The notes: generated by a model from the letters alone, not told the origin. DNA of 64,000 bases from Bacillus sp. N1-1 (GCF_009818105.1 NZ_CP046564.1:2480001-2544000), one strand, 5' to 3'. Shown: positions 26,233 to 36,096, numbered from the stretch's first letter. Made by a program: numbers and translations.

Positions 26233-26739
26233 TTATTCTCCAAGAAGATTAGATGTTTGAATCGCATATTCAATAAGATCACCTAAATCACTAATTTGAT
26301 CTTCATTAATTTTACGGTTAAATTCTAATAAAATCTGTGTGGATAATGAAACATCCTGGTCAACCTCTGCATAAGGAAAAGAAACAGTTTGACGTATAGT
26401 CGGGCGATATCCCCAGATGGTACGGATGTCTTCTTCAATTTCAGCACATTCTTCTTCATCTGATATTATGACATCGAAGTATATTTTAATTTCACATCCA
26501 GGTTCAATCTGGTCTAGCTGTAGCTGTTCCGCACTAAAATTAGCGAGGTCGGCGTATAGCTCGATTGTCACATAGACATCTTCATTTCCCGTAAACTTCA
26601 TCAGGTATTTTCTTGAAAGAGATGCGAGATCTACCAAATCTTCGCGACTTACAATCGAGATCTCTCCTTCAAGATCCCGATCATAAAGTTCTCCTTCTAA
26701 CACTACTTTCACATTTTCATAAATGGTTGGATCAAACAT
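26233..26739 (-). CDS. Conserved hypothetical acidic protein
   Basis: The 168-residue acidic, soluble protein has mixed alpha/beta character and an acidic cluster ISDEEECAEIEEDI near the middle. No catalytic or membrane motif is visible and I do not recognise the family. AGGGGGGTGA precedes ATG 26739. It lies upstream of the SASP terminator and downstream of a zinc-ribbon gene on the same strand. Confidence 0.7.
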   Translation of the reverse strand: MFDPTIYENVKVVLEGELYDRDLEGEISIVSREDLVDLASLSRKYLMKFTGNEDVYVTIELYADLANFSAEQLQLDQIEPGCEIKIYFDVIISDEEECAEIEEDIRTIWGYRPTIRQTVSFPYAEVDQDVSLSTQILLEFNRKINEDQISDLGDLIEYAIQTSNLLGE

Positions 26740-26792
26740 ACCGTCACCCCCCTATCGTTTCACTATATCATGAATGTTGGAGGGACAAGTAG

Positions 26793-27044
26793 TTAGGAAT
26801 GACGCGGGTGAGATTTAGCAAATTGAATAAACGTTTCTTCATCTCCAATTTCACCACATGCAGCACATTGAACTCGAACATTTGGTCCTTTGTATTCCAT
26901 ATGAAAAGGATCCGCTTTTCCTTCCTCCATAACAGAAACCACTTCTCCTGACTCTGGATCTAACTTCACAGAAGTTGCTTTTTGCTCAATTTTATTAAAT
27001 CTCATTCGATTCGTCTTACATCTTGGACACAAATATGCTGTCAT
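26793..27044 (-). CDS. Small zinc-ribbon protein
   Basis: This 83-residue protein has two knuckles, CPRC at residues 6-9 and CAAC near 60-63, which would bind one zinc ion. The middle is a charged hairpin. GGGAGTG precedes the ATG. The role is unknown; small ribbons of this type often belong to nucleic-acid or ribosome-associated proteins. Confidence 0.75.
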   Translation of the reverse strand: MTAYLCPRCKTNRMRFNKIEQKATSVKLDPESGEVVSVMEEGKADPFHMEYKGPNVRVQCAACGEIGDEETFIQFAKSHPRHS

Positions 27045-27145
27045 AAACTCACTCCCTTTTTTATTAGTGTTCCACTAAAAAAGGAAATTTTATTCATTTA
27101 GTATGGTATGTGAAATTTAATATTTAAACGGGAATCTCTCCCGTC

Positions 27146-27508
27146 TTATTTCACTTCCTCCATTAACTTTTCTAACACATATTCAACCGATTGTACCCGC
27201 TCATTGAATTTTTTTGGCCCTGTATCTTTTTGCCAGGCTACAACCGAAATCATTTCAATATTTTCAAACGTATTCTTAATTTGAATTGGATACAAATATT
27301 TAGGTTTATTGTGCATAACCCACTCCCTCGCTAAAGGCTCCCAATCCTGAAGAAGCATTAATGCTCGATCTGCAAATGGTTTCACTTCTTCATAAAAATT
27401 CACCTTATAATCATCAAGGTGTGTGCGCGTTGTATATTGCACTCTTGCTTCTTCATTTATTTCTAATAACTTCTTAGTCAATTCACGTAATTTTTGTGTA
27501 TTTTGCAT
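27146..27508 (-). CDS. yppE: YppE-family protein (DUF1798)
   Basis: This 120-residue helical protein is related to B. subtilis YppE, whose structure is a helical bundle of unknown function. Start ATG 27508 follows GTGAGG at 4 nt, rather than the longer frame. In B. subtilis yppE also lies near yppC, recU and ponA, and the same neighbourhood is seen here. Confidence 0.8.
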   Translation of the reverse strand: MQNTQKLRELTKKLLEINEEARVQYTTRTHLDDYKVNFYEEVKPFADRALMLLQDWEPLAREWVMHNKPKYLYPIQIKNTFENIEMISVVAWQKDTGPKKFNERVQSVEYVLEKLMEEVK

Positions 27509-27563
27509 GACCCTCACCCCCACCATTCCTATCCTAACACACGATATTCGTTTACATACAAAA

Positions 27564-27590
27564 ACCTTATATCCAATAGGGACATAAGGT
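27564..27590 (-). terminator. Terminator after racA
   Basis: On the minus strand an 11-nt arm ACCTTATGTCC pairs with GGATATAAGGT and is followed by TTTTG. Confidence 0.75.
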
Positions 27591-27616
27591 CAGAAGGGAA
27601 CCATATTCAACTCTTT

Positions 27617-28114
27617 CTAGAAACTGAACAGACTCATGATCCAGGGACGCTTTCCTTTGCCCGTCGACTGACCTACTGCCTCTTGTATAGACGTGTGATC
27701 TTCAAGCTCAATCAATTTTTCTTCCAACATGTTTATTTTTTGCATTAATTCATCTAGTTCTGTTCGGTGCTGTAGAACTTGCACAGTAATCACTTCATTC
27801 GCTTTTTCCTCTAACTGACGCTCAAGCTGTTCCAATCTTACTGAAAAACGATCTAGTCTTTGTTCAAACCGTTCTGGAGATACCATAACCTGTTCTTGTG
27901 AACCGCTCGTTCCTGATGATTTGATTTTTTCCATTGAGTAACCCCTTCTTAAATCATTTTTAATCGATTTTAGTTCCTCAACTGTTTCGCTCGAAAAAAG
28001 AAAATGTCCGAGTTCATTCTTCTCACATGCTAAATCAAAATACTTTACCCACCTTTGAACAGTAGTAGGGTTTACACCAAGTTCATCTGAAACCTGCTTT
28101 GTTTTCAATAACAT
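27617..28114 (-). CDS. racA: RacA-like chromosome-anchoring protein
   Basis: This 165-residue protein has an N-terminal MerR-like helix-turn-helix (TKQVSDELGVNPTTVQRWVK, residues 5-24), ELGHF wing residues and a long coiled coil (about 85-145). In B. subtilis RacA binds sites near the origin and tethers the chromosome to the pole through DivIVA at sporulation. The gene is a little shorter than the B. subtilis one. It is a single gene with its own terminator. Confidence 0.8.
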   Translation of the reverse strand: MLLKTKQVSDELGVNPTTVQRWVKYFDLACEKNELGHFLFSSETVEELKSIKNDLRRGYSMEKIKSSGTSGSQEQVMVSPERFEQRLDRFSVRLEQLERQLEEKANEVITVQVLQHRTELDELMQKINMLEEKLIELEDHTSIQEAVGQSTGKGKRPWIMSLFSF

Positions 28115-28323
28115 GCAATCCCATCCCTTCTGTCATTCTCAGGCCTTTGCCTGTAAGTTTGTATAATACATATTCTCTTTCCTCTCTTCATTGCCTTCCT
28201 CGCTGACAAAACTAGAACGGTTTCGTCAAAGGTAGTGGTTTACTGCTAAAGGAAAGTATTTTCGACAAAGAAGGGGCATGATTTTGTAACATCTGATCAA
28301 ACTAAGAGTAGGAGGTGGTACAA

Positions 28324-28434
28324 ATGAACAAAAAACAAAAATTTGATAAACCAAATCAGAAAACAAAACAGCAAGAACCGAAAACTGGGTACGGAAATAA
28401 GAAAACGGAAGGCCCCGATCGTCCTTCCACTTAA
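28324..28434 (+). CDS. sspM: Small acid-soluble spore protein SspM-like
   Basis: This 36-residue basic peptide is rich in Lys and Gln and ends GPDRPST. B. subtilis SspM ends GGPNRPST and is also encoded in the yppE/yppC/ponA neighbourhood. AGGAGGTGG lies 5 nt before ATG 28324, and a strong terminator follows. It is probably a minor forespore protein. The identification rests on tail and position. Confidence 0.78.
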   Translation: MNKKQKFDKPNQKTKQQEPKTGYGNKKTEGPDRPST

Positions 28435-28461
28435 AGCAGGGTTTATCTCCTGCTTTTTTTA
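28434..28461 (+). terminator. Terminator after sspM
   Basis: A 7-bp stem (AAGCAGG/CCTGCTT) followed by TTTTTTT overlaps the 3' end of the convergent yppC gene. Confidence 0.85.
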
Positions 28462-29402
28462 ATGAGCAAATTTTCTATTTCAACAGCAACACGAATTTCG
28501 CTTCTTTTCTTTTCATACCAATCCGATAAGGCAAGTTCAGCTGGAAGCGTTATTTCATTATTTAGCATTTTCTTTACGAGTGATTGCCCATGGTACCAAT
28601 CGCGTCTTTCTTTTCGATGATGATGAATGAGCGGATAAACTTGACGTAACATCTTGCCTTCTCGCTTTTTATTCATATACCGTTCATAGTCAAATCGCGC
28701 CCCTGTAGGATACGTATTTGTAGCGAAACGATAAAACTCATCAAAATGTGTCGGATGAAAGAGCAGTTTAGCCAATTTTTTTCCAAGCTCAATGCGATCT
28801 TTCGTATGACGGAAACGACTGACCGACAAACCGTATAACTCACCGCTCATAGTTGGAAAAAGAACAGTACTAAAATGAAACCAATCTTGAATTGTAAAAA
28901 AGAAAGAATGAAAAACTTCTTTTGCATAGGTATGATGTTCCATTACTGGTGCTTCAATCACATGCTGTTCATTAATAATTAGTGCCGTCATTAAACGCTC
29001 TTCATCACCAGTTTGGAAGAACTTTTCCCATTCCTGCAAAATAAAATCCGATATTCCTAATTTTTGTCCAAGCTCAAAAAAAGATTTGTTTCTTCTTTTG
29101 CTAACTTCGTATAGCATAAGCTGTGGCGCTGCATCATCAAATATTGTCCAATTTGCTCGTTCATATGTCATGAAGAAGTTGATTAACTGTTTCTTCGTTA
29201 ATGCTTTTGGAAACCACTCTCCCTGTAAATCACACATACTCCAACCTGCATTCCGAGAAACCATTGAAGCTAGAAATGCCCATTTGATTTCTGGATTCCG
29301 TTGATAATAGTGATGATAGAATACGGTACGTGAAATATTATCCATATTCCACTTTTTCGTTTCTCTTCTAATTTGACGAATGATCTCCAACGCGTTTTTC
29401 AC
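28443..29402 (-). CDS. yppC: YppC-like protein (DUF2515)
   Basis: The protein has about 319 residues, is mainly helical and is rich in aromatic residues and histidine (HHYYQRNPEIKWAFLASMVSRNAGW near the start). The sequence and its place next to recU and ponA match B. subtilis YppC. The function is unknown. GTG 29402 is chosen because AGGTG stands 9 nt upstream; the in-frame GTG at 29414 lacks a site. It diverges from recU. Confidence 0.8.
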   Translation of the reverse strand: MKNALEIIRQIRRETKKWNMDNISRTVFYHHYYQRNPEIKWAFLASMVSRNAGWSMCDLQGEWFPKALTKKQLINFFMTYERANWTIFDDAAPQLMLYEVSKRRNKSFFELGQKLGISDFILQEWEKFFQTGDEERLMTALIINEQHVIEAPVMEHHTYAKEVFHSFFFTIQDWFHFSTVLFPTMSGELYGLSVSRFRHTKDRIELGKKLAKLLFHPTHFDEFYRFATNTYPTGARFDYERYMNKKREGKMLRQVYPLIHHHRKERRDWYHGQSLVKKMLNNEITLPAELALSDWYEKKRSEIRVAVEIENLLIKKSRR

Positions 29403-29500
29403 AACATTTTTCACCTGCTTGAAACATTTTTGTCGTACAACTCGTATTAAGTAAAGTAAAATAGATTCAGTGCACCTTCTAAATAGAAAGGATGATTAAC

Positions 29501-30103
29501 GTGCCGATTCGATATCCGAACGGAAAGCCGTACGTCCCTTCGGCTCAGAATCAGCTGGCAAGTCAAAAACAAAAGTCATATAGCAATCGAGGTATGACAC
29601 TAGAAGAGGATATTAATCAGAGTAATACGTATTATCTCTCAACAGGTAAAGCCGTTATTCACAAAAAGCCTACGCCCGTCCAAATTGTTAATGTTGATTA
29701 TCCAAAACGGAGTGCGGCTGTTATTAAAGAAGCTTACTTCAAACAGGCTTCGACTACCGATTATAATGGAGTCTACAAAGGAAAATATATTGATTTTGAA
29801 GCCAAAGAAACGAAGAACAAAACGTCCTTCCCTTTAAATAATTTTCATGAACATCAGATCAGTCATATGAAACAAGTACATGATCATGATGGAATTTGCT
29901 TTGTCCTTCTCCGCTTTTCGATCACTGATGAGGTTTTTTTACTTAATGCAGTTGCTCTCTTTTCTCATTGGCAATTAATGAAAGACGGCGGCAGGAAATC
30001 GATTAAGAAAGAAGAGATTGAAAAACAAGGAACACATATCCCATACACCTTTCAACCACGCATTGACTATCTGAAAATTATTGATAAAATGTATTTCAGC
30101 TAA
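29501..30103 (+). CDS. recU: Holliday junction resolvase RecU
   Basis: This 200-residue Firmicute resolvase cuts four-way junctions during recombination and chromosome segregation. The nuclease core is visible: RGMTLEEDI, the metal-binding [18 protein letters not shown] region and LNNFHEHQ. The start is GTG 29501 (MPIRYPNG), matching the known N-terminus, since the ATG 9 nt earlier touches AAAGG. It lies 81 nt upstream of ponA, the conserved pairing. Confidence 0.95.
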   Translation: MPIRYPNGKPYVPSAQNQLASQKQKSYSNRGMTLEEDINQSNTYYLSTGKAVIHKKPTPVQIVNVDYPKRSAAVIKEAYFKQASTTDYNGVYKGKYIDFEAKETKNKTSFPLNNFHEHQISHMKQVHDHDGICFVLLRFSITDEVFLLNAVALFSHWQLMKDGGRKSIKKEEIEKQGTHIPYTFQPRIDYLKIIDKMYFS

Positions 30104-30184
30104 TGAAGTCTTCTATTTAATTCATAAAACAATGGATTCATTCGAATCCTATTACTAGTACAGGTTTGAAAGGCAGGAATATTC

Positions 30185-32914
30185 ATGAGTGAATATCAAT
30201 CACGTCAAGAAAGACGTAAAACAAGTAGCAAGAAACAGAAAGCTCCCAAAAAATCAGGTAAGAAAGGCATTTTCAAAAAAATCTTTCTTACATTAGTTGT
30301 TTTATTTCTAGTCGGTTTAGTCGCTGGAGGCATAACAGCAATTGCCTATATTAATAGTGCACCGGATCTTGATCCAGATAAGCTGACGAATCCACAGTCA
30401 TCTGTCATTCTTGACCGAGATGATGAAGAAGTTCAAACAATCGAAGGCGCTGATGCAAGAGAAGTAGCAAAAATCGATGAAATACCAGATGTTCTAAAAA
30501 ATGCGTTTGTCTCAGTTGAAGATACTCGTTTCTATGAACACTTTGGTATTGACCCAAGAAGAATTGGTGGAGCCGTTCTTGCAAACATTACAAACGGTTT
30601 CGGAGCTGAAGGAGCCAGTACGATTACGCAACAGGTAATTAAAAACTCTCTTTTAACATCTGAAAAATCGTTAGAACGAAAAGTTCAAGAAGCTTATTTA
30701 TCCATTAAGCTTGAGCAAGAATATTCAAAAGATCAGATTCTAGAAATGTATTTAAATAAAATTTATTTTGGTAACGGAGCATGGGGTGTGGTCGATGCCG
30801 CCGAAACGTACTTTGGTAAAAATATTACTGAAGAAGAATTAACACCAGGTGAAGCTGCACTACTTGCAGGATTACCACAACGTCCAACTTACTACAATCC
30901 CTATGAATATCCAGATCAAGCTGAACAGCGTCGAAATGTCGTTCTAAGCTTAATGGAAAAGCAGGGTGTAATCACAGCAGAAGAAGCTGATAAATATCAG
31001 GCTGAAAAAGTTGGTGATATGATTGTGGCACTTACGGAAGAAAAAGAAAGCGATCAATATAAAGTCTTTATGGATCAAGTTGTTAAAGAACTTCGCGACC
31101 GTGACGATATTTCTGAAAAAGATATTTACTCAGGTGGACTAGAAATTTATACAACGCTTGATACTCGCGCTCAGGATATTACGTCTAACGTGATTGCAAA
31201 CTACCCTTATTCCAATGAAGATATGCGTTCAGGTCTTGTCCTAATGGATACGAAGACTGGTTCCATTCGCGCAATTGGTGAAACACGTAAAGATGAGAGT
31301 GTCATTACGTACGCTACCACTGGCCAATTTCAGCCAGGATCAACGGCTAAGCCAATCATTGCTTATGGACCCGCCATTGAAAACATGCAGTGGTCAACTG
31401 GCCGATCCATTAAAGATGAGCCTTTACAAATAGGTGAAGCAAATATCCGAAACTGGGACCGCGAATATCGTGGACAAGTTTCCATGAGACGTGCTCTTGA
31501 AATGTCTTATAATGTACCAGCTGTTAACACGTTCCTTGAAGTAGGAGAAAAGCCCGCTCAAGAGTTCGCAAATAAGCTTGGAATGAACTTAGAAGATAAC
31601 CAAATGGTTCCTACCGCTGCTATTGGAACATTTAGTACCTCTCCCCTCCAAATGACTGGTGCATATGCGGCATTTGGTAATGGTGGAACGTACAACGAAC
31701 CACATACCGTTCGAAAAGTGGTCTTCCCGGATGGAAAAGAAATTAATCTAGAGCCTGAACCGGAGAAGGCAATGAATGATTATACCGCTTATATGATTAG
31801 CGATATGCTAAAATCGGTTGTCGATGAAGGAACAGGAACTGATGCCAAAATACCTGGTCTTCCCGTTGCAGGTAAAACAGGAACAACAAACCACGATGCT
31901 GATACCATTCAACAACAAGGATTTCCAACATCGGGAATTGTTAAAGATGCCTGGTTTGCGGGATACACGACTGAATACTCGATGGCCGTTTGGACGGGAT
32001 ATAACAAACCGAACGCTCATTACCTTGATTCAAGTAAAGGTGAAGACGATACGTCTAAACTGATTTTCAAAGAAATTATGAGTCAAGTATCAGAAGGCAT
32101 TAACACGGCCGACTTCCAGAAACCTGATTCTGTTGTAGAAGTTGGCGTAGAGAAAAGCACGGGGCTTCTTCCAAGTGACTACACACCGAAAGATCAAATC
32201 GTGTATGAACTCTTTGTTAAAGGAAGCACGCCAGAAAAAAAGTCTACTAAATATCAACAGCCTGATGGCGTAAAAGGTCTATCTGCCCAGTATAATGCTG
32301 ATTCAAATAGCATTTCCCTCTCCTGGCAGCCTGGTGAAGATAAATCCTTCACCTATAAAGTCGAAATGGCTGTAAACGGCGGTGGCTATCAAGGGGTGAC
32401 GGAAACGGGTGACACTGGATTTACCGTACAAAATGTTGAAAAAGGTAGCGAATATAAATTTAAAGTAACAGCCGTCTCAGATTCAGGCGTTTCAACGAAA
32501 CCAGCTGAAACTTCTGTGTCGGTTCCGAAAGAAGAAGAATCAGAGGAGCCTAAAGAGCCTGAAGAGCCGACAGAAGAAGAAAATCCTGAAGAAGAAGGCG
32601 AAACGCCACCTGAAGAAGGAAATAATGAGCAAGGTGAAGACGGTAGCGGCGACACCGAAGGCAACCAGGGAGATGAAGAGCAGCCTCCTGCCGATAATCA
32701 AGGTGGAAATGCTGGCGGAGGAGATAATCAAGGGAATCAGGGCAACAACGGTTCAGGAGGTAATGGTGAAGATGGTTCTGGTAACAATGCTGGAACCACT
32801 GAGCCTGATAATCCTGAAGATACCGAGAATACTGACGATACCGAGAATACTGAAGAACCCGATGCAGAGGGAAACGCTCCAGCTAATGCACCACCTGCTA
32901 ATGAAAACGAATAA
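30185..32914 (+). CDS. ponA: Class A penicillin-binding protein 1A/1B
   Basis: This 909-residue peptidoglycan polymerase has a basic cytoplasmic tail, one membrane helix (about 33-57), a GT51 glycosyltransferase domain (about 75-250, EDTRFYEHFGID and QQVIKN) and a transpeptidase domain with Ser in GSTAKP (about 385), SYN (about 441) and KTGTT (about 564). After these come an FnIII-like domain (about 695-780) and about 125 residues of low-complexity acidic tail rich in Glu, Gly, Asn and Pro. B. subtilis PonA has a similar design. The AGGCAGGA site precedes the ATG. Confidence 0.96.
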   Translation: MSEYQSRQERRKTSSKKQKAPKKSGKKGIFKKIFLTLVVLFLVGLVAGGITAIAYINSAPDLDPDKLTNPQSSVILDRDDEEVQTIEGADAREVAKIDEIPDVLKNAFVSVEDTRFYEHFGIDPRRIGGAVLANITNGFGAEGASTITQQVIKNSLLTSEKSLERKVQEAYLSIKLEQEYSKDQILEMYLNKIYFGNGAWGVVDAAETYFGKNITEEELTPGEAALLAGLPQRPTYYNPYEYPDQAEQRRNVVLSLMEKQGVITAEEADKYQAEKVGDMIVALTEEKESDQYKVFMDQVVKELRDRDDISEKDIYSGGLEIYTTLDTRAQDITSNVIANYPYSNEDMRSGLVLMDTKTGSIRAIGETRKDESVITYATTGQFQPGSTAKPIIAYGPAIENMQWSTGRSIKDEPLQIGEANIRNWDREYRGQVSMRRALEMSYNVPAVNTFLEVGEKPAQEFANKLGMNLEDNQMVPTAAIGTFSTSPLQMTGAYAAFGNGGTYNEPHTVRKVVFPDGKEINLEPEPEKAMNDYTAYMISDMLKSVVDEGTGTDAKIPGLPVAGKTGTTNHDADTIQQQGFPTSGIVKDAWFAGYTTEYSMAVWTGYNKPNAHYLDSSKGEDDTSKLIFKEIMSQVSEGINTADFQKPDSVVEVGVEKSTGLLPSDYTPKDQIVYELFVKGSTPEKKSTKYQQPDGVKGLSAQYNADSNSISLSWQPGEDKSFTYKVEMAVNGGGYQGVTETGDTGFTVQNVEKGSEYKFKVTAVSDSGVSTKPAETSVSVPKEEESEEPKEPEEPTEEENPEEEGETPPEEGNNEQGEDGSGDTEGNQGDEEQPPADNQGGNAGGGDNQGNQGNNGSGGNGEDGSGNNAGTTEPDNPEDTENTDDTENTEEPDAEGNAPANAPPANENE

Positions 32915-32919
32915 CGTCA

Positions 32920-32956
32920 AAAAGCCCACTCTGTGTATACTGCAGAGTGGGCTTTT
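32920..32956. terminator. Bidirectional terminator between ponA and nth
   Basis: A 14-bp stem (AAAAGCCCACTCTG and its complement) lies between convergent genes. Confidence 0.92.
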
Positions 32957-32986
32957 CTTTCTTATTAAATCACCACTAATTATTCT

Positions 32987-33646
32987 TTACTTGCCACGCG
33001 CTCGCTGCTTCATTCGTTTTTGCCCTTCTCGACATAGTTCAAATAGCGGGCAGATTTCACACTGTGGAGATTGTGCTTTACAATGGTACCTTCCGAAGAA
33101 AATGAAGCGATGATGAGACACAGACCACTCTTCTTCTGGTATTTTCCGCATAAGCGTTTTCTCTACTTCAAGTACAGAGTCCTTCCATCTGCATATTCCG
33201 AGCCGCTTGCTCACTCTCTCAACATGCGTATCGACAGCAATGGCAGGTACGTTGAATGCCACGGAAGCGATCACGTTCGCTGTTTTTCGGCCTACTCCTG
33301 CTAACGCCATTAATTCGTCTCTCGTCTCAGGAAGGACACCGTTATACTGTTCTACAACGGTTCTTGCTAGCTTTTTAATATTTTTTGCTTTGTTTCGAAA
33401 CAGGCCAATGCGTCTTATATCATTTTCTAGCTCGTCAATTGGCACATGAAGAAAATCCTCTGGCCCATTGTATTTCTCAAATAGGCCCGGCGTTACCTTA
33501 TTAACAAGAGCATCTGTACACTGAGCCGATAGCACTACAGCAATCGCAAGTTCAAAAGGTGTCGAATGATTCAATTCACAGTGCGCATCAGGAAACATCT
33601 CTCCCATTGTTTCAAGAACAGTTTGTATTTGAGCTTTCGTTAACAA
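32987..33646 (-). CDS. nth: Endonuclease III
   Basis: This 219-residue base-excision-repair glycosylase/AP lyase acts on oxidised pyrimidines. The helix-hairpin-helix LAGVGRKTANV contains the catalytic lysine, the aspartate is in AVDTHVERV and the C-terminal 4Fe-4S cluster uses four cysteines in YHCKAQSPQCEICPLFELC. The start is TTG 33646 (MLTKAQI), with AGGAAG 9 nt upstream. In B. subtilis nth follows dnaD, and so it does here, but a terminator at 33700-33721 now separates them. Confidence 0.95.
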   Translation of the reverse strand: MLTKAQIQTVLETMGEMFPDAHCELNHSTPFELAIAVVLSAQCTDALVNKVTPGLFEKYNGPEDFLHVPIDELENDIRRIGLFRNKAKNIKKLARTVVEQYNGVLPETRDELMALAGVGRKTANVIASVAFNVPAIAVDTHVERVSKRLGICRWKDSVLEVEKTLMRKIPEEEWSVSHHRFIFFGRYHCKAQSPQCEICPLFELCREGQKRMKQRARGK

Positions 33647-33699
33647 TAAGTCCAACTTCCTTTCTTACGTTCGCAACGGTTTTCATTTCTTCACAAACA

Positions 33700-33721
33700 A
33701 AAAACGGAAGCCACACTTCCG
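33700..33721 (-). terminator. Terminator after dnaD
   Basis: On the minus strand the stem CGGAAG/CTTCCG with TGTGG loop is followed by TTTTTTG. Confidence 0.8.
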
Positions 33722-33737
33722 CTTTCTTGATACCTAT

Positions 33738-34454
33738 TTATCGTCCAAGCCAATTGTAGATTGGTGCACTTTGATTTGAATCATTTTTCGTTTCTGTTTT
33801 AGCAGGCGTTTTTTTATCGTACTGATGCTTTCGAAACTTTTCGCCATAGGCCCTCGCCTGTTCTACCGTTTTGATGCCATTTCGTTTCCATTCAAAAAGA
33901 ATGCGGTCAATGTAGCGGAAGTTTAGCTTTCCACCAAGCACAGCTTCTTTTAACGCAGCTTTGATCAACTCTGCATCATGCTTGTCGGCATCAATCCACA
34001 TCGCAAGCGTCTCACATTCAATGGGCGAAAGCGGCCTTGCAAACTCACGCTCAAATAACGTATAAAGGCTTTCTTCCTGCTCCATGTTTTTCACTGCGGA
34101 TCTTTCTGCTTCTTCCTGCTCGATTGCTTTAAATATTCTTTCCCACAATGGAAGAAGCGAATAGGCTTCTGAATAATAACTTTTCAGATCATTCTGGTGT
34201 TCTTCAATTGTTAAAACACCTTTTTGCATCAGCTGCTGTATTTTATCCAAACAAACTTGAGGCGAATAGGTCATCGCTGAAGCAAGCTCTTCTGGCGTTG
34301 GAAAAGTGTTTCCCTGTTCAATAAAACTGTGTAGCTTAATTAAAAAGAAAGCATCCTCTTCTTTTAAACCAATATGAACATAGTGGTTTAGCAACAATCT
34401 TGGTACTGAAACATGTCCTTCGTTCATCATATGAATGATTTGTTCCTTCTTCAT
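33738..34454 (-). CDS. dnaD: DNA replication initiation/restart protein DnaD
   Basis: This 238-residue primosome protein remodels DNA and helps load the replicative helicase with DnaA/PriA, DnaB and DnaI. It has an N-terminal winged-helix domain (about 1-100) and a C-terminal DnaD domain with SLYTLFEREFARPLSPIE and the conserved YIDRILFEW. ATG 34454 (MKKEQ) follows GAGGTGG at a good distance; an ATG 9 nt earlier touches it. The length is close to B. subtilis DnaD. Confidence 0.95.
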   Translation of the reverse strand: MKKEQIIHMMNEGHVSVPRLLLNHYVHIGLKEEDAFFLIKLHSFIEQGNTFPTPEELASAMTYSPQVCLDKIQQLMQKGVLTIEEHQNDLKSYYSEAYSLLPLWERIFKAIEQEEAERSAVKNMEQEESLYTLFEREFARPLSPIECETLAMWIDADKHDAELIKAALKEAVLGGKLNFRYIDRILFEWKRNGIKTVEQARAYGEKFRKHQYDKKTPAKTETKNDSNQSAPIYNWLGR

Positions 34455-34613
34455 CCCATCCACCTCTACCTTTCATTATAGCATGCCGGCATTTTGTGAT
34501 GGGAGTAGAAAAAAATGCCTTTGCTACGTGCAATACATTTTTTAATCTATCCTCTAATATTATCCATCTTTGGTACTTGAAATGCTTCTACCTTCGGCAA
34601 TTTTTCAGATAAA

Positions 34614-34642
34614 GACGCTTCTCTCATAACGAAAGAAGCGTC
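34614..34642 (-). terminator. Terminator after asnS
   Basis: A 9-bp stem (GACGCTTCT/AGAAGCGTC) lies 16 nt past the asnS stop. The T-tract is short. Confidence 0.6.
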
Positions 34643-34657
34643 AGCTTTGTTAGTTTA

Positions 34658-35950
34658 TCATGGATATAGACGATTTAAAAGGCGTGGGAACGGAATTGTT
34701 TCACGAACATGTTCCACACCTGAAAGCCAGGCAACCGTTCGCTCTAAACCAAGACCGAATCCTGAATGTGGAACAGATCCATAACGACGCAGTTCAAGAT
34801 ACCACTTATAAGCATCGTCTGTTAAGCCGTGTTCCTCGTAGCGTTTTTCCATAAGAGATAAATCATCGATTCGTTGACTACCGCCGATAATTTCACCATA
34901 GCCTTCTGGTGCAATTAAGTCAGCACATAAAACGACTTCTTCGCGCTCTGGGTCTGGCTTCATATAAAAAGCTTTAATGTCCTTCGGGTAGTTTGTAATA
35001 AAGACTGGCTTCTCAAAGCTTTCAGCGATCGCTGTTTCATGAGGTGCGCCAAAGTCTTCTCCCCACTCAATATCCGTAAATCCTTTATCTTTCAATAAAG
35101 TAATGGCGTCATCGTAAGAAATACGTGGGAATGGCGCTTGAATCGCTTCAAGTTTCGAAATATCGCGCTCAAGAGTTTTTAATTCTAGTTGACAATTTTC
35201 TAGTACTGATTTCACAAGGAAACTCACATATTGTTCTTGAACCTCAAGACTCTCATCGTGATTCATAAACGCCATCTCAGGTTCAATCATCCAGAACTCA
35301 ATTAAGTGACGACGGGTTTTGGATTTTTCAGCACGGAACGTTGGACCAAATGAAAAAACGCGTCCAAAAGCCATTGCAGCTGCTTCCATGTAAAGTTGTC
35401 CACTTTGAGAAAGATAAGCATCTTCTTCAAAATATTTTGTATGGAAGAGATCTGTTGTGCCTTCTGCCGAACTTCCTGTTAAAATAGGCGGGTCAATTTT
35501 AACGAAATCATTTTCGTTAAAGAACTGGTACGTAGCGCGAATAATTTCATTTCGGATACGAAGAATCGCATTTTGACGTCTTGAACGGATCCATAGATGA
35601 CGATTATCCATTAAGAATTCAGTACCATGTTCTTTTGGGGTAATCGGATAATCGACCGCTTCATGAATAAGCTCCACGTTCGTAACGGTTAATTCAAAGC
35701 CAGATTGAGATCGGTCATCTTCACGCACCACGCCTGTTACCCAAACGGATGATTCCTGTGTAAGATTTTTCGCTGTCTCCCATGCTTCTTCAGAAACTTC
35801 TTTCTTAACCATTACTCCTTGAATAAAGCCAGTACCATCGCGAAGCTGAAGAAACTGGATTTTACCACTAGAACGTTTATTATGTAACCAGGCACCAATT
35901 GTAACGGTTTGTTCAACCTGTTTATTTACATTTGAAATCGTCGTTTTCAC
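34658..35950 (-). CDS. asnS: Asparaginyl-tRNA synthetase
   Basis: This 430-residue class IIb synthetase charges tRNA-Asn. An N-terminal OB-fold (about 1-105, [14 protein letters not shown]) is followed by the catalytic core with motif 2 [12 protein letters not shown] and motif 3 [10 protein letters not shown]. The start is GTG 35950 with GGAGGG 8 nt upstream. It is followed by dnaD, as in B. subtilis. A promoter and hairpin upstream suggest regulated read-through. Confidence 0.96.
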   Translation of the reverse strand: MKTTISNVNKQVEQTVTIGAWLHNKRSSGKIQFLQLRDGTGFIQGVMVKKEVSEEAWETAKNLTQESSVWVTGVVREDDRSQSGFELTVTNVELIHEAVDYPITPKEHGTEFLMDNRHLWIRSRRQNAILRIRNEIIRATYQFFNENDFVKIDPPILTGSSAEGTTDLFHTKYFEEDAYLSQSGQLYMEAAAMAFGRVFSFGPTFRAEKSKTRRHLIEFWMIEPEMAFMNHDESLEVQEQYVSFLVKSVLENCQLELKTLERDISKLEAIQAPFPRISYDDAITLLKDKGFTDIEWGEDFGAPHETAIAESFEKPVFITNYPKDIKAFYMKPDPEREEVVLCADLIAPEGYGEIIGGSQRIDDLSLMEKRYEEHGLTDDAYKWYLELRRYGSVPHSGFGLGLERTVAWLSGVEHVRETIPFPRLLNRLYP

Positions 35951-35974
35951 TGCTTATTTCCCTCCAACTGATTA

Positions 35975-36019
35975 GAAAAAATTGGCGCACACTCTTCATT
36001 CTTAATGAGAATAGCGCCA
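35975..36019 (-). terminator. Terminator or attenuator in the asnS leader
   Basis: On the minus strand TGGCGC pairs with GCGCCA, enclosing an ATTCTCATT/AATGAAGAGT stem, and is followed by TTTTTT. It stands between the asnS promoter and start, so it either ends aspB transcripts or attenuates asnS. There is no T-box sequence. Confidence 0.7.
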
Positions 36020-36062
36020 TGCATCTATTTGTTAAGATGGCTAAATCGAATGTTCGGTACTT

Positions 36063-36091
36063 ATTATACCGATAATTTGTATCTTGAACAA
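36063..36091 (-). promoter_or_regulatory. Probable promoter of asnS
   Basis: On the minus strand TTGTTC and TATAAT are separated by 17 nt, about 105 nt upstream of the asnS start. Confidence 0.6.
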
Positions 36092-36096
36092 CTCGC

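Noticed and set aside
35951..36096. T-box riboswitch upstream of asnS
   Set aside because: The conserved AGGGTGG antiterminator sequence is missing and the leader is too short for stem I.
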